Assembly: GCF_050859505.1 (NCBI RefSeq)
Contig: NZ_CP193934.1
Location: 2,976,001 to 3,040,000, forward strand
Direction: 5' to 3'
Length of the DNA stretch: 64,000 nt
Origin: Marinirhabdus sp050859505
GTDB taxonomy: Bacteria > Bacteroidota > Bacteroidia > Flavobacteriales > Flavobacteriaceae
The notes under the pieces: generated by a model
What the model saw: the letters and a program-made list of their open reading frames with translations, nothing else
The model's database searches: none
Told to the model about the DNA's origin: nothing
Translations under genes and position numbers: made by a program
Part shown: in pieces, positions 9,001-15,746 of the stretch
How positions within the stretch are numbered: position 1 is the stretch's first letter
Layout: every line of letters starts with the position of its first letter

Positions 9001-11134
9001 CATCTAAATAAATAGATGCTTTTGTAGCAACACTATCCAATAAAATTTCAGAAGAGAGATCGATATTTAGATTTTCGTCTTTATATTTTGATTTGAGTTC
9101 TCCTTCGCCATTTTTAAAATTTCCTTCCAGTTTTAAGTCTTTAATGGCATAATCCCTAAATGAAAAATCTGTTACAACGGCTTCTAATGTTGCATCCAAT
9201 GTGTTGATAGAACTTCCAGAGCCTCTTGTGTCAACGGTTAAACTTAGTTTTCCTATTTCAGCATTTTGCATTAATGCGCCTATATTGTAATGGTCAATCT
9301 TTAGGTTTGCATCAAAAATAATATTGTTTGTAAAATCAAAGTTTCCCTTCAATGTGGCAATACCCTGAGAGGTTGTTACCATAGCATCTGTTTTCACAGC
9401 ATTTAAATTTCCGAAGAGGTTTCCTTTTAATTCTATAACTTCTGGGAGGTTAACGCCTATTTCTTCTTCACTTACAAATTTCAGTACGTCTCCTTTTATG
9501 GTGTTTGCTTTAAAGCGCGGAACTTCAAAAGCTAAATTATCTGGATCTGTTGCATTTTTTATCAGGGCATTTGCTGAGATCTTTGTTGTTTTACCCCATT
9601 GTACGGTTGCATTCGGAATAGTAATAGCGCTTAAAACTCCATGTGCTTTTAGGTTTCCGGTGAGCAGCTTTTTACTTAGTGTAGCCAAGTATTCGTTTTC
9701 TCGTAATGAGGGTTGAAATTGGAATATTTCGGCTATATCCAACTGGAAACTTGGAATATTTGCATCCAAGCTCGAGTTTTCTGGCTGCTCAATGAGTGCT
9801 TTTATACTTGGATACTTAGCTTTTAAACTACCGTTAGTAATGCGATTTTGATTAAGTATTACATGAACCGATGTAATAGAAGTGTTGCTGTCTGTAATTT
9901 TTGCATCGAAGCCAAGATTTTTAAGTTGAAATCCAGAACCTTCTTTAAAGGTAGTATTTTCAATAATTGCCGTCAAAGCTTTATCACCTAACCCAATATT
10001 TGAAGCCTTTATAGTAAGGTCATTTAATTGCAGGATATTAGGATTAAACGTTCCCTTTTTAACTTTTGCATTCGCAACGCGATAGGTAATGTTTGAATTT
10101 TCAATCTCGAATGCTGGAATAGTAAACCGTATATCGGGCCACTCAAAACGTATTATATCTTCTTTCACGTCTTCAATAACTTCGGTTACTTTATCTGTTA
10201 GGGCATTATCTTCAAATTCTGTATTTATGAGGATACTGCTATTTGAAAGATACATTTCATCCAACTCAAAAGTACTTGTGGTTAAATCGATATTTGGTAA
10301 TGCTACCGAGAATTCCTGAATATCAAGTTCTGCTGCAATTCGTTCGGTATAGGCTTTATAGGATGCTTTTGTATTTTTTATGGTGAGTTTATTTGCACTA
10401 AGAATTGGGAGAGGTACAGGTGCTCCATTAGGATCTAGAGGTATTGGAAGTTGAAAATAGCTAATAGTTGCGTTTTCAACCAACAGCTCATCTGCCCGGA
10501 AAATCATCTTCTCCAGATCTGTTGTTTCCATGTCAGCTTCGAGGTGACCTACTACAAATTTGCTTTCAATGCCGAGTACAGCATCGTTAAAATCTATAGC
10601 AATATCATCTAGTGTTACCTCGCCAATACTAATTTCCAGAGGTGTTTGCGATGTATCCAATGCTTGTGGCTCGCTCGTTTCAGTTACAAAAGCATCTATA
10701 AGAAACTGGAAATTATATCCGGTAATAGTATCTTCTCTATGGATATTTGCTCGCAGGCCTTTCCAGTGTATTGCATCTACTCCTATGCCACTCCCTTTAA
10801 TAATAGGCCATAATGGAATATCTGCCTCCAGTGACTTTGAATATACTAAAGTATCGCCATTTTTATCTTCAAGAAATAAGCCTTCAAGTATGATATCGCC
10901 ATCAAATCCTACAAAAGCACGCTCCAGTGTTACTTTTGTATTTGTTTTATCTGAAACATAGGTAACAGCTCTCTCTACAATAATAGATTGTCCCCATTCA
11001 CTTCGAATAAAAGCAACCAATAACAATAAAAAAATAAGAATACCCAGCACACAGCGCGCGATAATACGCAACCAGCGAAAGCGCTTTTTTGTTTTTGGCG
11101 GGGTTTTCTTTATGACAGGTTTTTCGGTGCTCAA
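6014..11134 (-). CDS. tamB: TamB: translocation and assembly module inner-membrane protein (DUF490)
   Basis: 1706 residues, longer than E. coli TamB but usual for Bacteroidetes. A basic N-terminus is followed by one membrane anchor (about 18-43, VLGILIFLLLLVAF). Most of the protein is repetitive beta-strand sequence typical of AsmA/TamB bridge-like grooves. The C-terminal 450 or so residues carry the conserved DUF490 region, with a GAYDVSGGHYEMSLYNLVKRKF segment and a Gln/Glu/Arg-rich charged tail after the last strands. It spans the periplasm and works with the adjacent TamL. The transposon at 11316-15746 sits about 180 bp upstream of its start, so its original upstream neighbour has been displaced. 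Confidence 0.93.
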   Translation of the reverse strand: MSTEKPVIKKTPPKTKKRFRWLRIIARCVLGILIFLLLLVAFIRSEWGQSIIVERAVTYVSDKTNTKVTLERAFVGFDGDIILEGLFLEDKNGDTLVYSKSLEADIPLWPIIKGSGIGVDAIHWKGLRANIHREDTITGYNFQFLIDAFVTETSEPQALDTSQTPLEISIGEVTLDDIAIDFNDAVLGIESKFVVGHLEADMETTDLEKMIFRADELLVENATISYFQLPIPLDPNGAPVPLPILSANKLTIKNTKASYKAYTERIAAELDIQEFSVALPNIDLTTSTFELDEMYLSNSSILINTEFEDNALTDKVTEVIEDVKEDIIRFEWPDIRFTIPAFEIENSNITYRVANAKVKKGTFNPNILQLNDLTIKASNIGLGDKALTAIIENTTFKEGSGFQLKNLGFDAKITDSNTSITSVHVILNQNRITNGSLKAKYPSIKALIEQPENSSLDANIPSFQLDIAEIFQFQPSLRENEYLATLSKKLLTGNLKAHGVLSAITIPNATVQWGKTTKISANALIKNATDPDNLAFEVPRFKANTIKGDVLKFVSEEEIGVNLPEVIELKGNLFGNLNAVKTDAMVTTSQGIATLKGNFDFTNNIIFDANLKIDHYNIGALMQNAEIGKLSLTVDTRGSGSSINTLDATLEAVVTDFSFRDYAIKDLKLEGNFKNGEGELKSKYKDENLNIDLSSEILLDSVATKASIYLDVIGADLQALGVMKRNVRTGLKIAADFKGNLDDFDVVSTIGDGVFVYDDKTYLLGDVLATAHIRKDTTSIWVDNKLLNLTLESNSNPQQFSKALQEHIFSYFYRDVTVSDTLAAPVNLYVKSTIRQAPILNEVFLVNLKDLDTVSIDVAFQQKKRKLKASITAPHINYSGMELDSLVFTMDTDADAIDFNLGFKNIVAGPLNIQRTIFKGKQTNNELNLDFIAFEDKEKMIQISSKTTGNSDRLRFHILPDSLLIQKQKWQTPDTNEIIITDKKFDFNDFNFSNGEQSVAFVDDLPRSKDHVAVNFKNFELAEILNYLNPKEQFAEGTLTGQVIVEEPFGNTGIVADFDISRLKMLDVALGTLAVDANAVGGNTYDFKALLSGGEIDLAITGDYLANDEAGQINLDLNINTFNMSALEGFSLGTIKETKGSFSGTFNINGSITDAKYDGSLNFKQAGFKIAALNAGFLLPSETLRITNEGLRMSNFTVQDENGNTLIVDGSVGTESLVNPTFDLNIVANQFQVINATKEDNDLVYGQAQFNAKASIKGDLQIPIVTIDASIDENTNITYVMPSATVNLEERDGIVIFVNRENPDAILTRQEEQTATFAGFDIKAFIRVGDAAKVTIVIDENTGDNFNVYGKGDFVFTMNPNGRMTLTGAYDVSGGHYEMSLYNLVKRKFLLDPSSRVSWAGDPFDANLDVRAVYEVEASASPLMAGGGTSSLSPQEQQRFRQVLPFYVYLNVDGELTKPVINFELDMPEDEQGAIGGQVYGRVQQINQQDGELNRQVFSLLVLSRFYPEGNNDGSRGGVASIARDNLNDALSDQLNLFSDKLLGNTGVELDFGLDSYTDYQGETPQERTQLEIAARKKLFNDRLIVSVGSDVDIQGSSTTDEATPLIGNVSLEYILTENGRYRLKGFRRNQFENVIDGQTIVSGLALIFTQEFNKFDELWDALLRSTKKAEREEKRKKEEDKKKLEEQNSNEGLKEKEPAPNKKQF

Positions 11135-11307
11135 CGCGTGGGACGTATTTTATGTAAAAGTATAAGAATCTTACCTAAGATTAGTAACTGAGATACTGTA
11201 GTTACTAGCATTTTTAATAAAAGTTTGTTAAAGTAGGTAAAGGAAACTTAAAAAGTAAGCTAAAGTAATTAAGATTTGTTTTAAACCAGCCATCATAGTT
11301 TTCATTA

Positions 11308-11315
11308 ATATATAT
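11308..11315. repeat. Left target-site duplication of the IS1595-type element
   Basis: ATATATAT, identical to 15747-15754. Eight base pairs is the duplication length known for the IS1595 family. The sequence is itself a palindrome, so an extra 11 bp outside the element also looks inverted. Confidence 0.85.
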
Positions 11316-11340
11316 CGCACTGTTATAGAGTTTTGTGGAA
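11316..11340. repeat. Left terminal inverted repeat of the transposon
   Basis: 25 bp starting CGCACTGTTATAGAG and ending TTTTGTGGAA. It is the exact reverse complement of 15722-15746, with no mismatch. Confidence 0.93.
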
Positions 11341-11361
11341 AAACTTAAATCATGCTCAAAC

Positions 11362-11715
11362 TTACATATTATCTGAAACATAGTTAAGTAATTCTTTTTG
11401 TATATATTCCTTTAATCTTGTTTTCTGTTCGGTATTTCGTTTAATATAGAAGTAATATTTTTGAAAGTATCCACCTATAAATCTTTTGGTGTCGTCCATT
11501 GTAAATTTCTGTATCCAGTATATCCAATCATCGAGGCTTCCCCAACTATTTATATCTTCAAGTAGGTCTTCTAGGTTACTTCCATAATGACCTTTAATAT
11601 CATCAAGGATCATATCAAAGAAAACTTCTTCAAGATTTTGTTTAGGTTTCTTATCACGACTTGGTTTAGACCCAATAACTGATTTACCTTCATTGAAACT
11701 TTTTAGATATCTCAT
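11362..11715 (-). CDS. Unknown transposon passenger protein (117 aa)
   Basis: I do not recognise the family. The start at 11715 gives MRYLKSFNEGKS. An upstream ATG at 11793 would add 26 residues but would overlap the divergent gene at 11752. The protein is acidic to neutral and rich in aromatic residues (WGSLDDWIYWIQKF, YFQKYYFYIK), with no signal peptide or membrane helix, so probably cytosolic. The N-terminal pattern resembles that of the passenger at 13381 (MGRIKKYGEF). It stops 21 bp inside the left terminal repeat, so its terminator would lie in or beyond the repeat. Confidence 0.6.
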   Translation of the reverse strand: MRYLKSFNEGKSVIGSKPSRDKKPKQNLEEVFFDMILDDIKGHYGSNLEDLLEDINSWGSLDDWIYWIQKFTMDDTKRFIGGYFQKYYFYIKRNTEQKTRLKEYIQKELLNYVSDNM

Positions 11716-11751
11716 GTAGTATATATAAATTGTCTGAGTATCTTTATTTTC

Positions 11752-12075
11752 ATGAAGGAACTCAACAAACTTTTGAATGATATATACAGACATCCGATTT
11801 CATTTAAGAATATGGAGATGCAACTCAAAGGGGTTCATTTATCAGATGATATGATTGTTGATAGTGATGATACAATGGTTTTGATTGACTATAAGTTCAA
11901 TAGGTTTATTATAAAGGAAAATGTTTGGGAAATTGGTGTTGATGTAAAGAATCGAGATAGTGATACTATTTATGATTATAAAGTCAATAACCAAGAGCAT
12001 CTTCAAGAAAGGGTATATAAGTTATTAATCAAAGTTTCTGGTGTAGATGGTGTTCTCAGGAAGATAAATGTATGA
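11752..12075 (+). CDS. Unknown transposon passenger protein (107 aa)
   Basis: No family recognised. 107 residues, soluble, no membrane segment. Short predicted strands alternate with Asp-rich turns (SDDMIVDSDDTMVLIDYKF), and the C-terminal half looks helical (QEHLQERVYKLLIKVSG). It is divergent from the 11362 gene with only 36 bp between the two chosen starts, so promoters must overlap. Codon use is AT-rich like the rest of the element. An internal Met at residue 21 is an alternative start. Confidence 0.55.
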   Translation: MKELNKLLNDIYRHPISFKNMEMQLKGVHLSDDMIVDSDDTMVLIDYKFNRFIIKENVWEIGVDVKNRDSDTIYDYKVNNQEHLQERVYKLLIKVSGVDGVLRKINV

Positions 12076-12127
12076 GGTATTTAAACTTTTGATAATGAAG
12101 GTGATATAATACTATATATGGTATAAA

Positions 12128-12155
12128 TGTTGTATAATATTTGTTTTATACAACA
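12128..12155. promoter_or_regulatory. 10-bp inverted repeat inside the transposon
   Basis: TGTTGTATAA (12128-12137) and TTATACAACA (12146-12155) are perfectly complementary with an 8-nt spacer. It lies 52 bp after the stop of the 11752 gene. It could be an AT-rich hairpin terminator or an operator; no T tract follows it, which argues against a strong terminator. Confidence 0.45.
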
Positions 12156-12175
12156 TTGTGTATTATATTTGTAAA

Positions 12176-12210
12176 ACGAAAAAGAGTGCAGTCCGCTAAA
12201 ACATACACTC
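12176..12210 (-). terminator. Putative terminator of the 39-aa small gene
   Basis: Read on the minus strand, GAGTGTA (12210-12204) can pair with TGCACTC (12190-12184) with one G:T pair, followed by TTTTTCGTTTT. It sits 30 bp past the stop of the 12241-12360 small gene. Confidence 0.5.
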
Positions 12211-12240
12211 CTTCTCTCTAATCAACGCTTATAGTAATTT

Positions 12241-12360
12241 TCATCCTATAAGTCCAGCTATAATAATAGCCCACGATATGATGGATCTCACAATCCATTC
12301 ATATTTAACCCATATCTCTCTGAGAGATTTAGGGTTTCGGTTCTCACCTTTCATAATCAT
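12241..12360 (-). CDS. Small membrane protein, 39 aa, transposon passenger
   Basis: A short frame starting ATG ATT ATG at 12360 and stopping TGA at 12241. The product begins MIMKGENRNPKSLREIWVKY, has a charged first half, and ends in a hydrophobic segment (IVRSIISWAIIIAGLIG) long enough to span a membrane once. A GGGAG tract lies 6-10 nt before the start. A TTTG...TATATTCG promoter-like pair lies upstream and a hairpin with T run lies downstream, so it looks like its own transcription unit. A second in-frame Met at 12354 is an alternative start. Toxin-like or regulatory small membrane proteins have this shape, but function is unknown. Confidence 0.5.
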   Translation of the reverse strand: MIMKGENRNPKSLREIWVKYEWIVRSIISWAIIIAGLIG

Positions 12361-12419
12361 TCATAACTCCCTTTTCAATAAGAAATGAACGTTATTCATA
12401 GCGTGGTTTTGAACCGACG

Positions 12420-12451
12420 CGAATATACTAAATTTTTAGCATACTCGCAAA
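12420..12451 (-). promoter_or_regulatory. Putative promoter for the 39-aa small gene
   Basis: On the minus strand TTTG (12451-12448) is followed after 20 nt by TATATTCG (12427-12420), close to the Bacteroidetes TTTG / TAnnTTTG pattern. The start codon is 60 nt downstream of the -7 box. Confidence 0.4.
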
Positions 12452-12529
12452 TTTAACACTTATTATTTTGTAGATTGGAAATATTTATGTAATTGGGCGA
12501 TTATTTCATACATTTAATCACTCTATAAT

Positions 12530-12838
12530 CTACCCATTCTTAATCTCTTTATTTGTTTTATTGCCAAACTCCCTTAATAAGTCATTCGCTTTCTTAGTAA
12601 GATCTTCTTTCATTTTACTACTATCAATCTGAGTATCTGTTTTACTTTCGTTAAGTAGGTCGGATGCTTTTCTTGAAACCTTATCACTTACATTCTTAAT
12701 TTCAGTTTCATAACTTTCTAAAAAAGATTGAAGCCCTCCAAGAGTTCCTTTTGTTCTTGTTGATCTAACTTTCGTTGATGATATTATACCCTTAGAGTAA
12801 GTTTCCAACTCTTGTAGGTATTCCTTGTGTGATTTCAT
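12530..12838 (-). CDS. Unknown helical passenger protein (102 aa)
   Basis: No family recognised. The sequence is strongly charged, Lys/Glu/Ser-rich and almost certainly all helical, with heptad-like spacing in the second half (DKVSRKASDLLNESK and EDLTKKANDLLREF). The two segments resemble each other (KASDLLNE and KANDLLRE), suggesting an internal duplication of about 30 residues. No signal peptide or membrane segment. It stands alone between the 39-aa gene and the divergent 44-aa frame. Confidence 0.55.
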   Translation of the reverse strand: MKSHKEYLQELETYSKGIISSTKVRSTRTKGTLGGLQSFLESYETEIKNVSDKVSRKASDLLNESKTDTQIDSSKMKEDLTKKANDLLREFGNKTNKEIKNG

Positions 12839-12910
12839 TTTATTATTTTATTTAAGGTGATTATTAAACTTAGTAATGACATTATGGTATAAAGAAAAAA
12901 TAATGAAACG

Positions 12911-13045
12911 ATGGACTATTCAAAAATTTTAGAATTATACCAAGGTAAATTGGATAAGGTGGCTGCCGCAATTAAATTGATTGACGAAAACAGTATCTTG
13001 TTAAAAGAATATGGTATCGAATTATCTTTTACCAAAATCAATTGA
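12911..13045 (+). CDS. Possible small protein, 44 aa, transposon passenger
   Basis: ATG at 12911 to TGA at 13043-13045. The product begins MDYSKILELYQGKLDKV and ends KEYGIELSFTKIN. It is amphipathic and helical for about 35 residues. Its last 24 bp overlap the 3' end of the opposing 91-aa gene. Composition is protein-like rather than random, but a 44-codon frame without homology evidence is a moderate call only. Confidence 0.4.
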   Translation: MDYSKILELYQGKLDKVAAAIKLIDENSILLKEYGIELSFTKIN

Positions 13046-13297
13046 ATCACTAAACTCTTTACAACAAAAGTGGGTTTTTTCAACTTTGATTTTACCTTTG
13101 GAGTTAGAAGAAACTATGATAGTTCCTTTTGAATTTACTCCGTGATTAGGACACACTTCTTTCTTCAAAGAAGGTTTAATTTCATCAATAAAAAGATCAA
13201 TCACAAAATTTACATCAGCGTTCATTAAATCGTCACCCATTCCTGACTTCATATAACCTTGTGTCTCTAACTTTTTAGTTTTAATAGTAATATACAT
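13022..13297 (-). CDS. Unknown passenger protein with a Cys/His cluster (91 aa)
   Basis: No family recognised. 91 residues. The N-terminal half is a short strand and helix region; the C-terminal half holds CPNHG near residue 49 and HFCC near residue 77, a spacing that could bind one zinc ion. It converges on the 44-aa frame, overlapping it by 24 bp. No signal or membrane segment. Probably a small cytosolic, perhaps nucleic-acid-binding, protein, but this rests only on the Cys/His pattern. Confidence 0.5.
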   Translation of the reverse strand: MYITIKTKKLETQGYMKSGMGDDLMNADVNFVIDLFIDEIKPSLKKEVCPNHGVNSKGTIIVSSNSKGKIKVEKTHFCCKEFSDSIDFGKR

Positions 13298-13380
13298 AGA
13301 CTTACATTTTTGGTAAATCTACATCGATATTATTGATTTATATGGAGTTATAGGGTTGAGTTCTCAACACGGTTATTCAC

Positions 13381-13773
13381 ATGAGAAAAGTTAATATATA
13401 CCCTATGGGAAGAATTAAAAAATATGGTGAATTCATTGTTGAAAACATTGAAGAAAGAAAGCCAACTCTAAAATTAATAAAAGACATTTTAAATAAATAT
13501 TATATTGATAATATCGAAAAATATTCTAAAAAATTAGAGGGAGAAATCGTATTCGGTAATGGTGAAAATTGTTGCTATTTTATAAGTTTAGAGTGGAGTA
13601 ATACTTTTGGATCTTGGAAACTTGAATGGGAATATTATTATAATGGTAATAAAGAACATGATTCTCAACCTTTGTATATGTTAATGGAAAGTGAATTAAA
13701 ATCATTATATAAGTTGATTATAAGGGTTTTATCCGATTATGAAAATATCATAAAGAAAATCAACCAATCTTAA
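13381..13773 (+). CDS. Unknown passenger protein (130 aa)
   Basis: No family recognised. The frame starts at 13381; an internal Met at residue 9 (13405, MGRIKKYGEF) is an equally good start and would match the N-terminal style of the 11362 product. The middle is beta-rich with many aromatics (SLEWSNTFGSWKLEWEYYY), and the flanks are helical. Very AT-rich codon use, visibly more so than core genes. It ends at the base next to the transposase stop on the other strand, a tail-to-tail junction with no spacer. Confidence 0.55.
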   Translation: MRKVNIYPMGRIKKYGEFIVENIEERKPTLKLIKDILNKYYIDNIEKYSKKLEGEIVFGNGENCCYFISLEWSNTFGSWKLEWEYYYNGNKEHDSQPLYMLMESELKSLYKLIIRVLSDYENIIKKINQS

Positions 13774-14769
13774 TTAATAACTCAAAAACTCCTGATACTC
13801 CTCTTCTGACTTTCTGTTGCGTCCAAAAGTTTCATTATCACTCAACATAAAGTTCCACCACTTATCTTTCATATTACTATCATCTTTCAAGATTTCCAAC
13901 ATCAAAAAGTAGTTCAAATAGTTCTGTAAATACTTCGTAGATACCGAAGAAAAATTCTCCTTTATCCACCTCTTCAATCGACCAGCAAAATTGTTCAAGT
14001 TATTGACATGAAATTGTCTGTCAATCGGATGAACTTTCTCTTTTGATTTAAATGTAACATGATCAAATCCTAACACATCAAAGAATTTTACCAACGCTCT
14101 CGACTTGTCCGATACAATAATATTCTCATCACCAAATTTCGATAAATCCATCTCTCTGTAAAGATTTTCAGTAGTAATCTTACCAAGACTAACCAATTTC
14201 AAATCAACCGTCTTATACCTATCCAAACTGAACATAACAGACACTTGATGTTTGTTATTAACACCTTGTGTTCTCTTTGGTAACTTCTTAAAATCATTTA
14301 CCCGTCCTTTCTGATTGAATCTGTAAAACACATCATCGGTTTCAACTATTCCCTTAAATTTCTTGGTAAATATCTTACTGAAACTACTCAATACTTTGTG
14401 TCTCCAATCAAACACAGTTTTCATACAAACTCCAACTTCCTTCGATATTTGTCTGATGCTATTTCCCTCAAACATCTGTTCTATAAATTCTCTGAACTCT
14501 TCCGTCTTTTGAATATTATGGATCGATGTTCCTGTTAATTCGTTGAAAGTCTTATTACAATCTCTACACTTGAACCTTGAACCGCCATTGATATACTTTC
14601 CGTGTTTGTATAATTTCTTACAACCACAATGAGGACATTCGGTTGGGGTTTCTTTATGATTTAATATCGGTCTTGAATCAATAACTTGTTTTGACAAAAG
14701 ACTTATTAGTTCCTGTTGTTTTCTGTAAGATAACTTCTTAAAATCTGCTGATAAATCTTGAAAATTCAT
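13774..14769 (-). CDS. IS1595-family transposase
   Basis: 331 residues. An N-terminal zinc ribbon (C45-x2-C48 and C68-x2-C71) is followed by a helix-turn-helix (about 105-123, SIRQISKEVGVCMKTVFDW), then an RNase H-like catalytic core. The first acidic residue is D145 in IVETDD and the second D221 in IIVSDKS. The block HVNNLNNFAGRLKRWI (about 254-269), with TKYLQNYLNY after it, matches the third catalytic region of IS1595/ISXO2 proteins, where Asn replaces the usual Glu in some subgroups. It moves the element bounded by the 25-bp repeats. Length and all domains look complete, so it may be functional. Confidence 0.92.
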   Translation of the reverse strand: MNFQDLSADFKKLSYRKQQELISLLSKQVIDSRPILNHKETPTECPHCGCKKLYKHGKYINGGSRFKCRDCNKTFNELTGTSIHNIQKTEEFREFIEQMFEGNSIRQISKEVGVCMKTVFDWRHKVLSSFSKIFTKKFKGIVETDDVFYRFNQKGRVNDFKKLPKRTQGVNNKHQVSVMFSLDRYKTVDLKLVSLGKITTENLYREMDLSKFGDENIIVSDKSRALVKFFDVLGFDHVTFKSKEKVHPIDRQFHVNNLNNFAGRLKRWIKENFSSVSTKYLQNYLNYFLMLEILKDDSNMKDKWWNFMLSDNETFGRNRKSEEEYQEFLSY

Positions 14770-14782
14770 ATTTTTAATTTTA

Positions 14783-14804
14783 CTGGATATTAGCTAATAT
14801 CCAG
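14783..14804. promoter_or_regulatory. Perfect 22-bp palindrome upstream of the transposase
   Basis: CTGGATATTAG at 14783-14793 is followed directly by its exact reverse complement CTAATATCCAG at 14794-14804. It lies 13 bp before the transposase start, in the divergent control region shared with the 14908 gene. Either a dimeric repressor operator or a hairpin in the transposase leader would explain it. Confidence 0.6.
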
Positions 14805-14822
14805 AGAATACTGGTGATACGG

Positions 14823-14854
14823 GAATTTAAAGCGCTAAATTTGCGCTAAAATTC
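14823..14854. promoter_or_regulatory. Second inverted repeat in the divergent control region
   Basis: AGCGC (14831-14835) and GCGCT (14843-14847), with outer GAATT and AATTC arms at 14823-14827 and 14850-14854. GCGCTAAA also occurs twice as a direct repeat here. It lies between the 22-bp palindrome and the 14908 gene. Confidence 0.4.
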
Positions 14855-14907
14855 TATTAGTTATATCTTACAGTTTTAAAAAGTTGCATTTTTAATACAA
14901 ATAATAT

Positions 14908-15717
14908 ATGAGCATCAACATTCCAGATAGTCTTCCGAAACTTTTGATCCTATTAGGGATTATTGGAGTTGCTTTTGGAATTTTTATAGATAAAGAACTA
15001 TCAGAAAAATATTCTTCTCGTTTTGATAAATACGATAAAATTCAAGACTCGGTAGTATTGAGGACATTTACGATAGAATTAGAAAGGGAAAAGTTACTCC
15101 AACGATCAGAGGAGTTATCTGAAACATATAAAGTTGAAAACCCAATTGTTTATTATGTGGATTCATCCATGGTATTTACCAGAACTTTTTCAGGTAATAA
15201 AGACAAAAAAATTGTTACCGATTCACTTGACCAATATTGGGATAGTTATGTAGAGAAAAAAGCAGCACTAAAAATCCTCACGAAAAGACAAGAAATTGAA
15301 TTAGAAAACCTTAAAGAAAAAGAAGAAATCATAGATGGTAAAAAAGATTTTTATGGAGCTTTTTTAGGAATAGGATTTATCTTATTCATTCTCGGAATAT
15401 CAACTTGGATATTTGATAACATTACTCCCGTTGAAAAACCAATTAAACAAAATGAAAAAATATATAGGTATTGCCAGAGTTGTGGATATAACTTTAATTC
15501 AATGAAGCCATACGGAACAGAAAAAAATAAATCAAAAAGTAACGCTTTCTGTAAAGACTGTTATAAGAAAGGGAAATTTACAGAACCCAACTTAACGAAA
15601 AAAGAGTTTTTGGAAATTAAAAAGAAAGAAGTTAAAAAGAAATGGTGGTTATCTAAAAAACTTTTGATGACCAGATTCAAAAACCTTGAACGATGGAATA
15701 AAAACGATTACTTTTAA
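14908..15717 (+). CDS. Two-helix membrane protein with C-terminal zinc ribbon (passenger)
   Basis: 269 residues. Membrane helices at about 10-28 (KLLILLGIIGVAFGIFI) and 149-169 (GAFLGIGFILFILGISTWIF). Between them lie about 115 charged, helical residues with coiled-coil character. After the second helix a zinc ribbon is formed by C189-x2-C192 and C215-x2-C218, ending CKDCYKKGKFTEPNLTKKEF, which resembles the small putative zinc-ribbon family PF12674. The tail is strongly basic. The topology puts the ribbon on the same side as the N-terminus. It stops 4 bp before the right terminal repeat. Function unknown; no known transposition role. Confidence 0.7.
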   Translation: MSINIPDSLPKLLILLGIIGVAFGIFIDKELSEKYSSRFDKYDKIQDSVVLRTFTIELEREKLLQRSEELSETYKVENPIVYYVDSSMVFTRTFSGNKDKKIVTDSLDQYWDSYVEKKAALKILTKRQEIELENLKEKEEIIDGKKDFYGAFLGIGFILFILGISTWIFDNITPVEKPIKQNEKIYRYCQSCGYNFNSMKPYGTEKNKSKSNAFCKDCYKKGKFTEPNLTKKEFLEIKKKEVKKKWWLSKKLLMTRFKNLERWNKNDYF

Positions 15718-15721
15718 TCAA

Positions 15722-15746
15722 TTCCACAAAACTCTATAACAGTGCG
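15722..15746. repeat. Right terminal inverted repeat of the transposon
   Basis: 25 bp, the exact reverse complement of 11316-11340, ending CAGTGCG at the outer edge. Confidence 0.93.

Larger units (their letters stand above)
11316..15746. mobile_element. Complete IS1595-family transposon with passenger genes (4431 bp)
   Basis: Bounded by perfect 25-bp terminal inverted repeats and flanked by 8-bp direct repeats ATATATAT. It contains one IS1595-type transposase (13774-14769) and eight open frames on both strands that are not needed for transposition: 11362-11715, 11752-12075, 12241-12360, 12530-12838, 12911-13045, 13022-13297, 13381-13773 and 14908-15717. The cargo fills the element almost edge to edge: the outer genes stop 21 bp and 4 bp inside the repeats. 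The interior is clearly more AT-rich than the tamB and ompA neighbours. Intact ends, intact transposase and an exact duplication suggest a recent, possibly still active, insertion. Confidence 0.92.
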
